This document shows, piece by piece, positions 1 to 10,377 of a DNA stretch of 64,000 nucleotides. The notes under the pieces were generated by a model that was given only the letters and a program-made list of their open reading frames with translations, made no database searches and had not been told where the DNA came from. Origin of the DNA: Bromus sterilis (taxonomy: Eukaryota > Streptophyta > Magnoliopsida > Poales > Poaceae); assembly GCA_950022295.1 (NCBI GenBank), contig OX465599.1, positions 279,021,501 to 279,085,500 of the forward strand, written 5' to 3'. Position numbers and translations under genes: made by a program. Position 1 is the first letter of the stretch; every line of letters begins with the position of its first letter.

Positions 1-140
1 ACAGCCTATCAGATCAAAGAAAAAGAATAGAGTAATAAAAGGAAATGAAGATCCGGACAGATTGCAAGCAATCGGCCTGAATGTCGGGGACTACACCTAG
101 TGGGTGCGCTAGGCGCGCCCCCACTGAAAAGAAAACTTAC

Positions 141-3100
141 AGTGGTAGAACGCTCGGAGGCGAGGATCTGGCTCAGCCCCCCGTCAGCAAAGCGTCTGAT
201 GTCAGTAGCAAGACCACCCAACCGGCCCAAGAGATGGGACGGAAGTTGATCCTCTGATCCAGGAGGTGGAGGATTGGCCGAATCGGCAGCAGGTCGGACG
301 GGAGAGACATCGGAGGCACCAAGGTACGCCTCGCGGAACAGGTCGGCTAGCACGAGCTGGCGACTGGGCAGCGGTTGGCGCACAGGAGTACCAGAAGTCG
401 GTGTTGCGGAAGCACTGGGTTGGACGGCAGTAGGAGTGACAAGGGGAGGAGCAGGTGCAGAAGCGGTTGGTTCGGTGGAGGTGGCAGCAGTGCTCCCCGA
501 GCCAGCAGCAGGAGTTGGGTCGGCAGCAGTGGCCTGGGCTGGAGAAGCCTCAGGATGAGCATCAGCGGCAGGCCGATCTGGCAGTGGCACATCAGTATGT
601 GCGATGCCAGATGGGTACATCAGAATCAGAGCAGTAGTAGTGGTCGGAGCAGGAGTGGCCGACTGCACGCCAGCAGTCGAAGGAGCGGCAGAGGTCGGCG
701 GTGGAGCAGTCAGTCGTGTTTGTGTTGCGGCAGCAGCAACTTTCTTCTTGGCCCGCTCGGCCTTGTGGGTGTCGGCAGCACCTCTCTTGCGAGCAGGCGC
801 AGGCACGTGGGAGGTAGCCGAGGTAGCAGGGGTCGTGCGAGGAGGAACAGCAGAGGGGGCAGGGGGATGATGGCTTCTCGCCCCTCGTTGGTTACCCCAA
901 GTGGAAGGTTTGAGATGTAGCGCAGCAGCAAGTTTCCCTCGGTGAAGATACCAAGGTTTGTCTCCAGTAGGACTCCAGAGATGATAAGTAGGCGCCAGCG
1001 GCGCCACTGACGTGGACCTGCACACAGACACAGATAACTTTGTTCCCAACAAAGTTCAGAGAGGTTGTCAATCTCTCCGGTCTTGTTGTTCACAAAGGGT
1101 AAAATACAAGGGATAATGATAGCACTTGAAAGTAAAAAGCATAAAATTAAATAAGCGTGGAAACAGTAATAAGGATATGGACCGGGATACGTGATGTTCA
1201 CTAGTGATGTCTCTCTCCCAAAAGACGATAAAATTGCTATGCGAGGTAAACAAATTACAGAAGGGCAATTGACATGATTATGAACACACCGCAATGCTAA
1301 CTATGCTACAAAAGAATGGAAGAGGATCAAAAGAACGGCCAGTACGCCAAAATAAGTAGACCGTAATCCAACTGCATCTACTACTAATCATGCACCTTGA
1401 GATATCTATCCAGAACATCTCGCTGGTATTAAGTTGCGAGCCCCACCCAAAGTGTAAACCCAAAGCAACAGGCAACTGCATTAAAAAGAACTTTGCAGAA
1501 AGTAAACAATCCTTGCAACCGCGGTTACAAGCACCATTGTTTTCCCCCTTGTGGAAACAACACATCCCCTAGACTCATGTTTCTGTCACTCAAGCTTGTC
1601 ATCGGGGGGCATGAACCCACAATCGAGCACAACGTTCCCTCTTGGAGTCACTACCTACTACTTGGCCAAAGCAATAAACAACAACGGAGAACATGCAAGA
1701 ATTACTTAGGAACAAAAATATAAGAGATAAAAACCAAATATATTACTCTATCACAATCTGAACATAATCTCATAATCCATCAGATCCCATCAAACTCAGC
1801 ATAGCAAAAGAAAAAATATTACAGAAGTGCCTCGATCATGTAGGGAAGCTCACGAGGTCTAAACCATGAAGATCAAAGAGGGGAGGAGAACATCACGTAG
1901 CTACTGATCACAGACCCATGGTCCAAGGAAAACTACTCACGAGACATCCGGGGAGCATCCATGGTGGAGAGGAGACTCCCGGAGGTCGGCCCTCCCCCCG
2001 GCAGGGTGCCAGGAAGAGGTGTTCTGGTGCTCCCGATCCCGGAAGCGCGGCGGCGGCTGAATAGAGGCGAGATTGTGAAATAGGGTTCTGTCTTTGGAGT
2101 TTCCCCGTGATGGAGAATAAATAGGCGAAGGGGGGCAGCCATCCAAAGTGTATGAAAGTGTATCTAGATCATAGCAATATCACACAAAACATGCATGGAG
2201 CAAGCAGAAATTATAGATACGTTTTGGACGTATCAGGGGAGCATTCGGAGCACCCCCAGATCCCGCAGGATCAACAGATCGGGCAGCCCTGCAATAAAGA
2301 GAGCACAAGTGAGAAAAGCAGCACAGGCAGAATCAAGAGAAACAAAAAAGGTGAAGAGAAGCGTACCCGGCAGCTCGGGGCAGTTGAGCAGCAAATCTGG
2401 CCATAGAGAAATACGGGAGAGCAATGTTCAAGGGAGTGGGAGAAAGCACAGGGCCGCTAATCTCGGGGGCAGCTCGGCGCGTGCGCGTCTTCCCTTTCTT
2501 CTTGGCAACCTTGGAGGGGCCGACATCATCAGGTCGGGGGCGTTTCCCCTTGGGCAGCGTCTGCTCGGCTGGCTCAGATTCTGCGCCGAGGTCACCAAGA
2601 GGATCAGAATCACTGCTCCATTCGGCCATGAAGCGTTTGACGGAGGAATCAGACTCACCCGGCTTTTTGAAGCCGAGTCCGAGGGAAGCAGTTCGGGCTT
2701 CGGTCTCGGATTCGGTCTCTTCTTCAAGCTCCACATCTTGGGCGTCCTCTTCAGCTCGATCAGGGTGATAGCCCGAGGCAGACTGTCCATCCTGCATGAG
2801 CCTAGAGGCTAGGAATTTCTGAGGATAAGGATCCGATCAAAATTAGTATGAAGGAAAGAAAAAACATACCTTGGGGCAGGGCCGAGATCGGTTGTACGGT
2901 TTCATTCCGAACTCAAAAGGTTCAACAACCTTGAGATTGGTAATACTGTTGATTCGACGGAAGAACTCAGCTTCATTTATTCGGAAGGTGGAAATCCGAG
3001 TGGGGTCGAGGCGCAGATGCATATCACAGATCCGGTGGCAGCGGCGTTGCAGCGGGAGCACTCGGCGGCAGAGCCAGGTCGCCACCAGATCGGCGGGCTG

Positions 3101-3768
3101 CAGCCCTTGCTCCATCAGCCTCTGGATGTAAGCCATTTGACGGTCCAGATCGGCGTCCCCGTCCCCTGGTTTCTCAGCCCAGTGGTACTTTGCAGTCGGA
3201 GGTGGCAAAGGGAATTCAGGCAGATTCAGTAAATCTTGGTTCCGTGGTGCGGAGACATAAAAGAACCCCGTCTGCCAGTTCTTGATGGACTGAGGCAGTT
3301 GGGGATGAGGATACAGTCTAATTCGGCCATCACCTTTACTTCCTTCTTCTTCTTGGTCTTCGGGTTAATAGTATGCACACCAGTGCCTACTTGGAAGCTG
3401 CGGAAGTGAAAGAGCCGGCACCAGAGCCCAACGGTGGGCCGGACTCCAAGGTAACCTTCGCACAGTGCCACGAAAGTGGAGAGCAGCATAATGGTGTTTG
3501 CTCCGAGGTGGTGCGGTTGCAGGCGGTAGAAGGCGAGGAAGCCATGGAAGAATTGGCTCACCGGGAGCCTGAATCCGCGGTCGAAGTGCGCGAGGAAGAC
3601 AACCCGCTCGATGTCCCAGGGGGCGGGCACAATCTCGTTGCCGGGAGCACGGAAAACAAGGTCCACCGGGATCTTACGAGACCGGCGGAGGAGCGCAATC
3701 TGCATCTCCATCACATTGGATCCGTTCCAAGCTCCCCTCTGGGAGCCGGCGGCGGCGTCATCCCCCAT
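141..3768 (-). pseudogene. Transposase_28-type (putative gypsy-type transposon) gene, broken
   Basis: The gene reads leftward from ATG at 3768. Exon 1 (3768-2870) encodes the domain Pfam calls Transposase_28, with the visible blocks IERVVFLAHFDRGFRLPVS and ALCEGYLGVRPTVGLWCRLF, roughly residues 35-125. Near 3325 the frame shifts, and the typical continuation NWQTGFFYV... sits one frame over (down to 2870). A GTATGT donor follows at 2869. The next exon starts at 2818 behind TTATCCTCAG, in phase, with an acidic then basic stretch ending near 2367. A third exon (about 2288-141) is Pro/Ala/Thr-rich, ends in QLVLADLFREAYLG-type sequence and has a GTAAGT donor at 140, so the gene continues beyond the window. 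Exon 3 is cut by solo LTR X1 (868-2235), and its frame does not join cleanly even after removing X1. The biochemical function of this family is not established. It lies antisense to the element that carries it. Seen: exons, splice motifs, frameshift, insertion. Inferred: exon joins. Confidence 0.72.
868..2235 (-). mobile_element. Solo LTR X1 (gypsy-type, minus)
   Basis: The unit begins TGATGGC and ends CGTATCA on the plus strand, and is flanked by a perfect 5-bp duplication gggga (863-867 and 2236-2240). That makes it a solo LTR; read on the minus strand it starts TGATACGTCC. It has no coding capacity. Compared with X2 and X3 it lacks about 18 bp just inside the left end, between two ATGGC copies, which fits a small deletion between direct repeats. 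A TATTTATT box on the minus strand near 2113-2121 marks the probable promoter. It interrupts exon 3 of the Transposase_28-type gene. Confidence 0.88.
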
Positions 3769-4341
3769 GGAGGCATCGGACTACGTGGTGGGCAAGGAGG
3801 AGCGAGACGGAGACGAGGAAGAAGGTGGTGGCCGCGGATAAGACGGCGGCGGAGGCGGCGGAAACCTAGATCCAAGTCCACCTATGGTGGCGGAGGAGGA
3901 GCGGTGGCGATGGCGGTGGATCGCGGCAGCCTAGTCTCCGGTGCGGCGGCTCTTGGCGTCGGAGGCAATGGCAGCAGCACAGCGGAGCGAGCGGTGCGGC
4001 GACGGAAGCAGTGAAGAAGAACTCGAGGAAGGCGATGGAGTGAGGGGTGCGTGGAGCATCTCTCACCCCAGGGAGTATTTAAAGGTGCGGTGAGGGAGTA
4101 GTGGGATCCGGTGTGCCAATCTGGCAGGCGGTGTGGCCGCGTGTATTCACAGAGTAGCATCAGTTCGGAGCACAGAAGATCCGGCGGATGGGACGGGACG
4201 TGCGCACATGCGTCGAGGCAGCGGTTATGGCATGTCAAATCGTGGCACGACGTCCCGTATTCTTCGGTGAATTCGAAGCGGCAAGTTCGGTCAACATTCC
4301 AGTCAAACCAACCGTTGGGTAGATCGGTCGAGCAGGTTAAG
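3769..4341 (-). other. 5' leader and upstream region of the Transposase_28-type gene
   Basis: Up to about 4075 this is GC-rich sequence likely to be the transcribed leader of the minus-strand gene. Overlapping frames exist on both strands (for example 3373-4014 plus) but show only low-complexity Arg/Gly/Ala composition and no domain. From about 4085 to 4341 I see nothing beyond the promoter noted separately and the approach to the minisatellite. Confidence 0.5.
4076..4083 (-). promoter_or_regulatory. TATA-like box for the minus-strand gene
   Basis: On the minus strand this reads TTTAAATA, about 310 bp upstream of the ATG at 3768 and just before a GC-rich leader. Position and composition fit a TATA box. 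The transcription start has not been shown. Confidence 0.45.
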
Positions 4342-4575
4342 AGCAATCGGCCAATTAAGAGCAATCGGCCCATTGAGAGCAATCGGTAAGAAGATCAAAA
4401 GCAATTGGAAGGCCAAGAGCAATCGGAAGGTCAAGAGCAATCGTAAAGTCAATAGCAATCGGAAGATCAAGAGCAATCGGAAGGTCAAGAGCAATCGTAA
4501 AGTCAATAGCAATCGGAAGATCAAGAGCAATCAGCAGATAGCGAGCAACCAGCCTATTGAAGCAATCGGTCAGAA
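4342..4575 (+). repeat. 18-bp minisatellite (about 12-13 units)
   Basis: Tandem 18-bp units, each starting AGCAATCGG and often followed by AAGRTCAAG, run across the interval with point differences. A three-unit block (54 bp: gaagatcaag, gaaggtcaag, gtaaagtcaat types) is itself duplicated, so there is a higher-order period. The array lies between the promoter of the antisense gene and the 3' LTR of element T. Because 18 is a multiple of 3, it gives repetitive open frames on both strands (KSNRKV..., LLLTFRLL...); I treat these as artefacts. Confidence 0.85.
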
Positions 4576-4651
4576 ACAAAGAGTTGGCATTTTTACAGGA
4601 GAAGGAACCTGTGCAGGCCCCGCTGTTTCTAAGTTCGGCGATACCTCCGCA

Positions 4652-5473
4652 GCTTCAGGGGCTACTGTCGGGGGAATGACCCCCGGGTAGGGTCACCCAG
4701 GGGAAACAGTTCATCAAAGGAAAGATCACCGACCTAAGGGTCACTGATTTAATCAGGGCCGAGCTAAACAAGATTAAGCAAGAAGTGGGCCGAACTGTTC
4801 CAAGTGAGGGCCGATTGCCCCGGAGAAGGCGTAATCGGCCTCACCCAGGAGCATTCGGCCGAAGTAAGAAGAGCAACATCCGATCAGAGGTCCAGGTCGT
4901 ACACCTGGTACAAGAGCATTCAATGCGCAATCCCTGAAGATCGGGACTGTTAGAGGCGTGCGGTCTCCTCCAGCGCCGATCACGCGGACATGCCGACAGG
5001 CCTAAGTATCTAGCTTCACTGTTCACTACCGAGGTCTACGGGAGAGCAGTATGGCGAGCCGCAAGTCTACACCGGGTCATCCGGAGAAGCACGATGTTAG
5101 GTCTCTAGCTGATCTGAGACAGACAACTGGGCCCTCCCTCTTGTATATTTACTTTTGTACCCCGGTCTCATCCTATAAGAGCCCCGGGTACCCCTCCTGC
5201 GTGGAGGACGACGGAGTAGTTATTACAATCTCACCCACCATAGAGAGAGCAAGGAGAGAGTAGAGACCAGAGGCCCTCTTCTTCTTCCTCTCAAACAGCT
5301 CAAGGAGCATTCACTGTAGCCAGAGTTATTGCATATAGCTAGCTCGGCAGGACTAGGGGTGTTATCTCTACGGAGAGCCCCGAACCTGGGTACATCGTGG
5401 GGTTTTCACCGTGTGTCCCATTCTCGCTTCCGGTACCAGCGACACTAACCTCGGTTTGTCCCCCTCTTTAGCA
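4652..5473 (+). mobile_element. PPT and 3' LTR of element T (plus)
   Basis: A purine-rich tract (cttcaggggctac, ending at 4665) is followed at 4666 by TGTCGGGGGAATGACCCCCGG, a typical LTR start with a near-terminal inverted repeat. The promoter-like TATAAGAG near 5173 and the U5-like sequence after it run in plus orientation. The right end is put at ...TTTAGCA (5473) because the sequence then becomes a different LTR; no partner LTR is in the window, so this boundary is uncertain. The upstream PPT makes this the 3' LTR of a plus-oriented element whose pol lies left of the window. The Transposase_28-type gene is therefore antisense within it. Confidence 0.65.
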
Positions 5474-6412
5474 ATCCCCATGGCATCCGCCGTTACATAT
5501 CGACGACAGCGACCTCCAATTTGAAGCCCGTAGCCGTGTGCATCTTCTGGAGTAGCACAGCGTCACCAGGGAGGCCGTGCTCGTCGGCGGCGTCAACCGA
5601 GGTAGCTGCCGGAGCCACTGGACAGCGGAGCGGCGGCTATGGGGCGCCAAATCGAGCTTGAGTTGGGGGGAATTAACTGGTGCCTCACCTTGGAGACGAT
5701 GGAGAGGTTGGTGGAGGTGGAGTAGCAACGGAGGCAACGAAATTCCGGTAATGGCACACGGCGGCCGTGGGGAGGAACTCAGGGTTCTCTGGCGAGCTGC
5801 GTGGCGCGAGGAGAAGGCAGGGGAAGGCCTAGGGGCAACGTGGCCCTCGCCGGCGTCGGCATGCTCGCCACCGAGCAGCTTGTCGACGCGGCGAGGAAGA
5901 CGACAAGATGTTGCGGGCTGGGCTGGGCCAAATGGGCCAGGGGGTAAGTTGGGCTTCTCTGCCCCTTCCTTTTATTTCTTCTTTTTATTTTTCTGCCTTT
6001 TTGTTTAGCTCTGGTAAATAAATACCAGAGTATTTTATAAAATCTTCAAATCTTTTATGTGGGCTTAGGAGACATATAGCTAGCCACTCACAAGTTTTGG
6101 AGATTTTTGAAATTTAATTAATTTGAATTTCAAATCAAATAGGGTATTTATTAAATTTCCAAGATCTGCTTGGAATTTTTGAAAAATCTTGGTGCATGTA
6201 GTGGGACCCACTTCACTTTATATGTGAGCATGCATATTTATAAGAATTTTCAAAAATAGCAGAAGGAATATTTGGAAGAATTTTTTATCTGGCCATTTGA
6301 ATGATTTATTTTGGGGCTTGTCTTTTTCCCCAATTCAAATTCTTTTGAAATTTTTTACATGATACAAAGGAGCAACCTAACCCTAGCACATACCTAAAAG
6401 AGGGTTGTGACA
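5474..6412 (-). mobile_element. Truncated LTR of the A/B/C chromovirus group (minus)
   Basis: The right end is ...AGGGTTGTGACA (6412), i.e. TGTCACAACCCT on the minus strand. The AT-rich stretch before it (5990-6400) matches in order and content the corresponding part of the LTRs of element C: ggccatttga, ggcttgtctttttcccc, acatgatacaaagg, cctagcacatacct. The left part is GC-rich, like the central LTR of A, B and C. Only about 0.94 kb is present. The join to the T LTR near 5473 may mean that T inserted into this LTR, with the remainder left of T and outside the window. Confidence 0.75.
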
Positions 6413-6660
6413 TAAGAGGGGGAAAATAATCGTCGATCGGTAAATCGGGGATGCAAACAACGCGAACAAATCAGACAATCAACCAATTCACGCAGAAAAC
6501 AAAATTTTTAATTTTTCTGAAAATCTCGGCTGTTACAGGACGTCACCCCCACCACTATCCACTGGTCCAGCTTTCCAGTGCCAAGCTCCGAGACGAAGCC
6601 CCCAAGAGGGTAAAGTACATTGAAGCGTCATCATCGTCCGACCCAAAGGTCACGGGTATC
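6413..6660 (-). mobile_element. Orphan LTR end plus PPT of an unidentified gypsy-like element (minus)
   Basis: Read on the minus strand, 6660-6538 ends in a purine-rich tract (GTGGTGGGGGTGACGTCC). It is followed at 6537 by TGTAACAGCCGAGATTTTCAG, an LTR-like start. About 125 bp of that LTR remains before the truncated chromovirus LTR. The 120 bp upstream of the tract has a short open minus-strand frame that I cannot identify. This is an interpretation from end structure only. Confidence 0.4.
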
Positions 6661-6954
6661 TGATGGCACTGAAGTAGTGCTCCTCGTTGGCTACCCCAAG
6701 TGGAAGGTTGAGAAGTAGACAACAACAAATTTCCCCTAACTTAGAGGATAGGGTTATGTCTCCCATAGGACTCCAAGAGATAAAAGAAGGTGGTGAAGTA
6801 AGTGATGCGTTGTCTAAATAGAATCACTTGCTTAACCTGGAGCTGCACACAAGAACAAATAAATTTTCTCCCAACGAGTTTAAAGAGATTGTCAATCTCT
6901 CTGATCTTGTTGTTTACAAAGGATCAAACCCACGGTGGAAATAGTGATGGTGAT
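6661..6954 (-). mobile_element. LTR Z, left part (X-like family)
   Basis: The sequence starts TGATGGCAC and aligns by eye with the left end of X2 and X3 (CTCGTTGGCTACCCCAAGTGGAAGG-type start, split-palindrome region GAGATTGTCAATCTCT), but is more diverged. It is cut at 6954 by solo LTR Y and resumes at 9871. The right end of Z is not in the window. Confidence 0.75.
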
Positions 6955-7322
6955 TGAAAGTGCATTTACTCCTAAATGGTGTTTTGGTATTATGACAATG
7001 TGGTTAGTGGGACTAATGACGTGTGATAAAAGATGTATATTAGGTCATTGGTCTCGTGGAGGATTATTAATTTTGAAGGATGATTGGCCCCACTACAAAA
7101 AGATAAAAGGCGTGGTTATCCGGCGGCTCGAAGGATTTATTTCAGTTTGATTTGAGTCGTAGGAAAACCGCACTATCAAGAGGGGTCAATGAGGTTTGAG
7201 TATGTGTGGGAACACATTTTTTCCTAAGCCATATGCCATCCACCATACAACCTGGGAGAGTGAGATTTATGTGTGCAAGAGCCTTACGGGGAAGTTCCAC
7301 TGTGGCCAAGGTGTTGGTATCC

Positions 7323-7489
7323 CGGTGCACACGGCCATCGGGGCCGTGCACACGGGGTGTATAGCGCCCTGGCCCCTCTGGAAATTCCTGCGGTAATTCC
7401 CGTGCAGACGGGGTCCAAGGCCGTGCACACGGGCTCCCATGCACACGGGGTTATGTGCTGCTGATGCCTATAGACACCATGCACACGGG
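7323..7489 (+). repeat. Six dispersed GTGCACACGG-type motifs
   Basis: Copies of (C)CGTGCACACGG lie near 7323, 7344, 7400 (one base different), 7421, 7439 and 7478 (the last two start CATGCAC). The arms CCGTG and CACGG are complementary around a CA centre. All are just upstream of the TATA box of LTR Y, in the U3 position where enhancer repeats are usual. Confidence 0.7.
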
Positions 7490-8045
7490 GTCCGACGGGC
7501 GAAACTCACCACCCCCACCCCTTGGACTATAAATACCCCCTTCTTCCTCCTCCAACCCTAATTTCTCCCCTTGCTTGAGCTTCGTTGCTAGAACAACATT
7601 TTTCTCAATACTCTCATGCTCCACCCAAACTTGTTGATCTTTTGGGATTTGAGAGAGCAAGTCCCGATCTACACTTCCACCAAACTGATTTGTGTTCCCC
7701 TCAAGGTTTCTACTCCGTTGACTTTGTTACTCTTGGAGCTTTGGCTCCTAGGTGGCTAGGTGTCTGTCCAGGAAGCTTCCTTGCTTGTGGTGTGCTCCGG
7801 GAAGTCAGTAAAGGTGTGGTGGTCGCCTCCAAGACCAACCCCGAGTGAATCGAGTATTATCCATTGGGGGTGACTCAAAAAGGGATAATATGGTGAGCTA
7901 CGTTGTTGGTAGCGCTCTCAAGGATTCAGCACCGCTCCAACGGAGATTAGCACTCCCTCAAAAGAGTGTGAACTTCGGTCAACCAAATCTTCGTGTCTCC
8001 TTGTCACTTGTGGTTTACCCCTTCCGCACTTTTACTTGTACTGGC

Positions 8046-9671
8046 TGATGGCGTGGAAGTGGATAATGGCTTCTCACCCTTCGTTGGTTACCCCAAGTGG
8101 AAGGTGAGATGTAGGATAGCAGCAAATTTCCCCTATGTAGAGGATAGGGTTTGTCTCCCGTAGGATTCCGGAAGTGAGAAGAAGGTCGTAAAGTGAACAA
8201 TGGCACCGAGGTTGCTTACTTCACCTGGACCGCACACACAAAAAGTAACTTTTCTCCGAACAAAGTTCAGAGAGGTTGTCATTCTCTCCGGCCTTGTTGT
8301 TTACAAAGGATCAAACGCAAGAGATAATGATAATAGTGATAGCAACTAGAAAGTACAAGCAGGAAATAAATTGAGCGTGTAAACAGTGATGAGAATATGG
8401 ACCGGGATCCCGTGATGTTCACTAGTGATGTCTCTCCCAAAAGACGATAAAACTTCTATGAGAGGTAAACAAATCACAGCTGGGAAATTGACATGATTAA
8501 AAACGCACCGCAATGCTATCTATGCTACAAAGAAAGGAAGAGACTCAAAAGCATGCGCGGTATGCCAAAATAAGTAGACCGAAATCCAACTGCATCTACT
8601 ACTAATCATCCACCTTGAGATATCTATCCAGAACATCTCGCTAGTATTAATTTGCGAGTCCCACCCAAAGTGTAAACCCAAAGCAACAGGCAACTGCACT
8701 AAAAGAACTTTTCGTAAAGTAAACAATCCTTGCAACCGCGGTTACAAGCACCGTTGTTTTCCCCTTGTGGTAATAGCACATCCCCTAGACTCGTGTTGCT
8801 ATCACTCAAGCTAGTCATCAGGGGGCATGAACCCACAGTCGAGCATAACATTCCCTCTTGGAGTTACTACCTACTACTTGGCCAAAGCAATAAAAAGCAA
8901 CAGAGAACATGCAAAAATTACTCAAGAACAAAAATATTAAAAATAAGAACCAAATATATTACTCAATCACAAACTGAACATAGTCTCATAATCCATCAGA
9001 TCCCAGCAAACTCAGCATAGCAACAACAGAAATATTACATATGTGCCTTGATCATGTAGGGAAGCTCACAAGGTCTAATCCATGAAGAACAAAGAGGGGA
9101 GGAGAACATCACATAGCTACTGATCACGGACACATGGTCCAAGGTAGACTACTCATGGATCATCCGGGAAGCGTCCATGGTGGAGGAGAGGCTCTCGGAG
9201 GTAAATCCTCCCTCCGACAGGGTGTCGGGAAGAGGTTTGCTGGCGCTCCCGATCTTGGAAGCGCGGCGGCGGCAGAACAGAGGCAAGATCACGAAAAAGG
9301 GTTCTGTCTTCGGAAGAATCCCGCCACGAAGAATATATAGGCGAAGGGGGCAGCCAAGGGGCCCACCAGGGGTGTAGGAGCCCTCCTGGCGCGACCAGAC
9401 CCTAGGGCGCGCCACCAGGGCGCCTGGGCCCCTGGTGGTGGCCCTCTGGCCCCACCCAGGTGATTCCGGAAGGTTCTTCTACGCTGATTCTTTATCTGGG
9501 AAACCTGAAATAGTAAACAATAGAAAACAGGAACTGGCACTGGGGTGCACTGAGTTAATAAGTTAGTCCAAATATGATCAAAAGTGTATGAAAGTGTATC
9601 TAGATCATAGTAGTATCACACAAAACATGCATGGAGCAAGCATAAATTATAGATACGTTTGGGACGTATCA
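8046..9671 (-). mobile_element. Solo LTR X2 (gypsy-type, minus)
   Basis: It starts TGATGGCGTGG and ends GGGACGTATCA on the plus strand, with flanks ctggc (8041-8045) and ctagc (9672-9676), a 5-bp duplication with one change. It is 1626 bp and collinear with X1 and X3. On the minus strand a clear TATATATT box lies at 9333-9340, about 330 bp inside the LTR start, which sets the orientation. No internal domain adjoins it, so it is a solo LTR inside LTR Y. Confidence 0.88.
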
Positions 9672-9870
9672 CTAGCTTCTTATGCTTGTTGGCTTGCTAT
9701 TGTATTTTTGCCTAGCATTTGAGTTTAGCTTGCTTGCCACATAGGGTTATTCATCTAGAGCACATCTATAGAATCTTATTTATCCGCTTAACCCTAAAAG
9801 TTGGTAATTAAGTTTAAATTTGTTAGTCACCTATTCACCCACCCTCTAGTTGACCATATCGATCCTTCCA

Positions 9871-10377
9871 GTAATTACAACTGAAAGGAAATAAAAGCAA
9901 TAAATAGTTGAGGTGTAAACAATTGTGGAAATATAGACTGGGGTCCCATGATGTTCACTAGTGATGTGTCTCTCCCAAAAGACGATAATGCAGCTATGGC
10001 GGGTGAACAAATTACAACTGGGCAATTGACAAAATTATAAACACACTACAATGCTAATTATGCTACAAGAAAGTTAGAAGCTCGATCGTATGGGCAGTAC
10101 GCCAAGAGAAGTAGACCGTTTATTCATCAGCATCTACTCACTAATCATCCACCTTAAGATATCTATACAGAACATCTCGCTGGTATGAAGTTACGAGCCC
10201 CACCTAAAGTGTAAACCTGAAGCAACAGACAACTGCATTAACAAACTATATATGTGTAAGGTAAATAAACCTTGCAACCGCGGTTACAAGCACCGTTGTT
10301 TTCTCCCTGATGGGAACATCACATCCCCTAGTCTCATGTTTTTGTAACTCAAGATAGACATCGGGGGCATGAACCCA
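9871..10377 (-). mobile_element. LTR Z, right part
   Basis: After the Y target duplication, Z continues with the same order of blocks as X2: GGGGTCCCATGATGTTCACTAG, AAAAGACGATAA, CATCTCGCTGGTATGAAGTTACGAG, CCGCGGTTACAAGCACCG. It stops at GAACCCA (10377), where LTR W begins. The remainder of Z is outside the window. Confidence 0.72.

Larger units (their letters stand above)
6955..9870 (+). mobile_element. Solo LTR Y (copia-type, plus), split by X2
   Basis: The unit begins TGAAAGTGCATTTACTCC and ends GATCCTTCCA, with near-identical 5-bp flanks gtgat (6950-6954) and gtaat (9871-9875). Removing X2 leaves about 1.29 kb. A TATAAATA box lies at 7528-7535. The last 100 bp (CTATTCACCCACCCTCTAG...) is the typical U5 end of grass copia LTRs, but no tRNA primer site or internal domain follows, so it is a solo LTR. 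It contains a cluster of GTGCACACGG repeats (7323-7489). Open frames here have no recognisable domain. Confidence 0.8.

Noticed and set aside
274..920. Plus-strand ORFs opposite the Transposase_28-type exon
   Set aside because: They mirror a Pro/Ala-rich minus-strand exon with strong third-position GC. The minus-strand reading has splice motifs and family similarity, the plus strand has none.
4303..4690. Repetitive ORFs with KSNRKV or LLLTFRLL repeats
   Set aside because: A product of an 18-bp tandem repeat that keeps frame on both strands. No start context or homologous protein.
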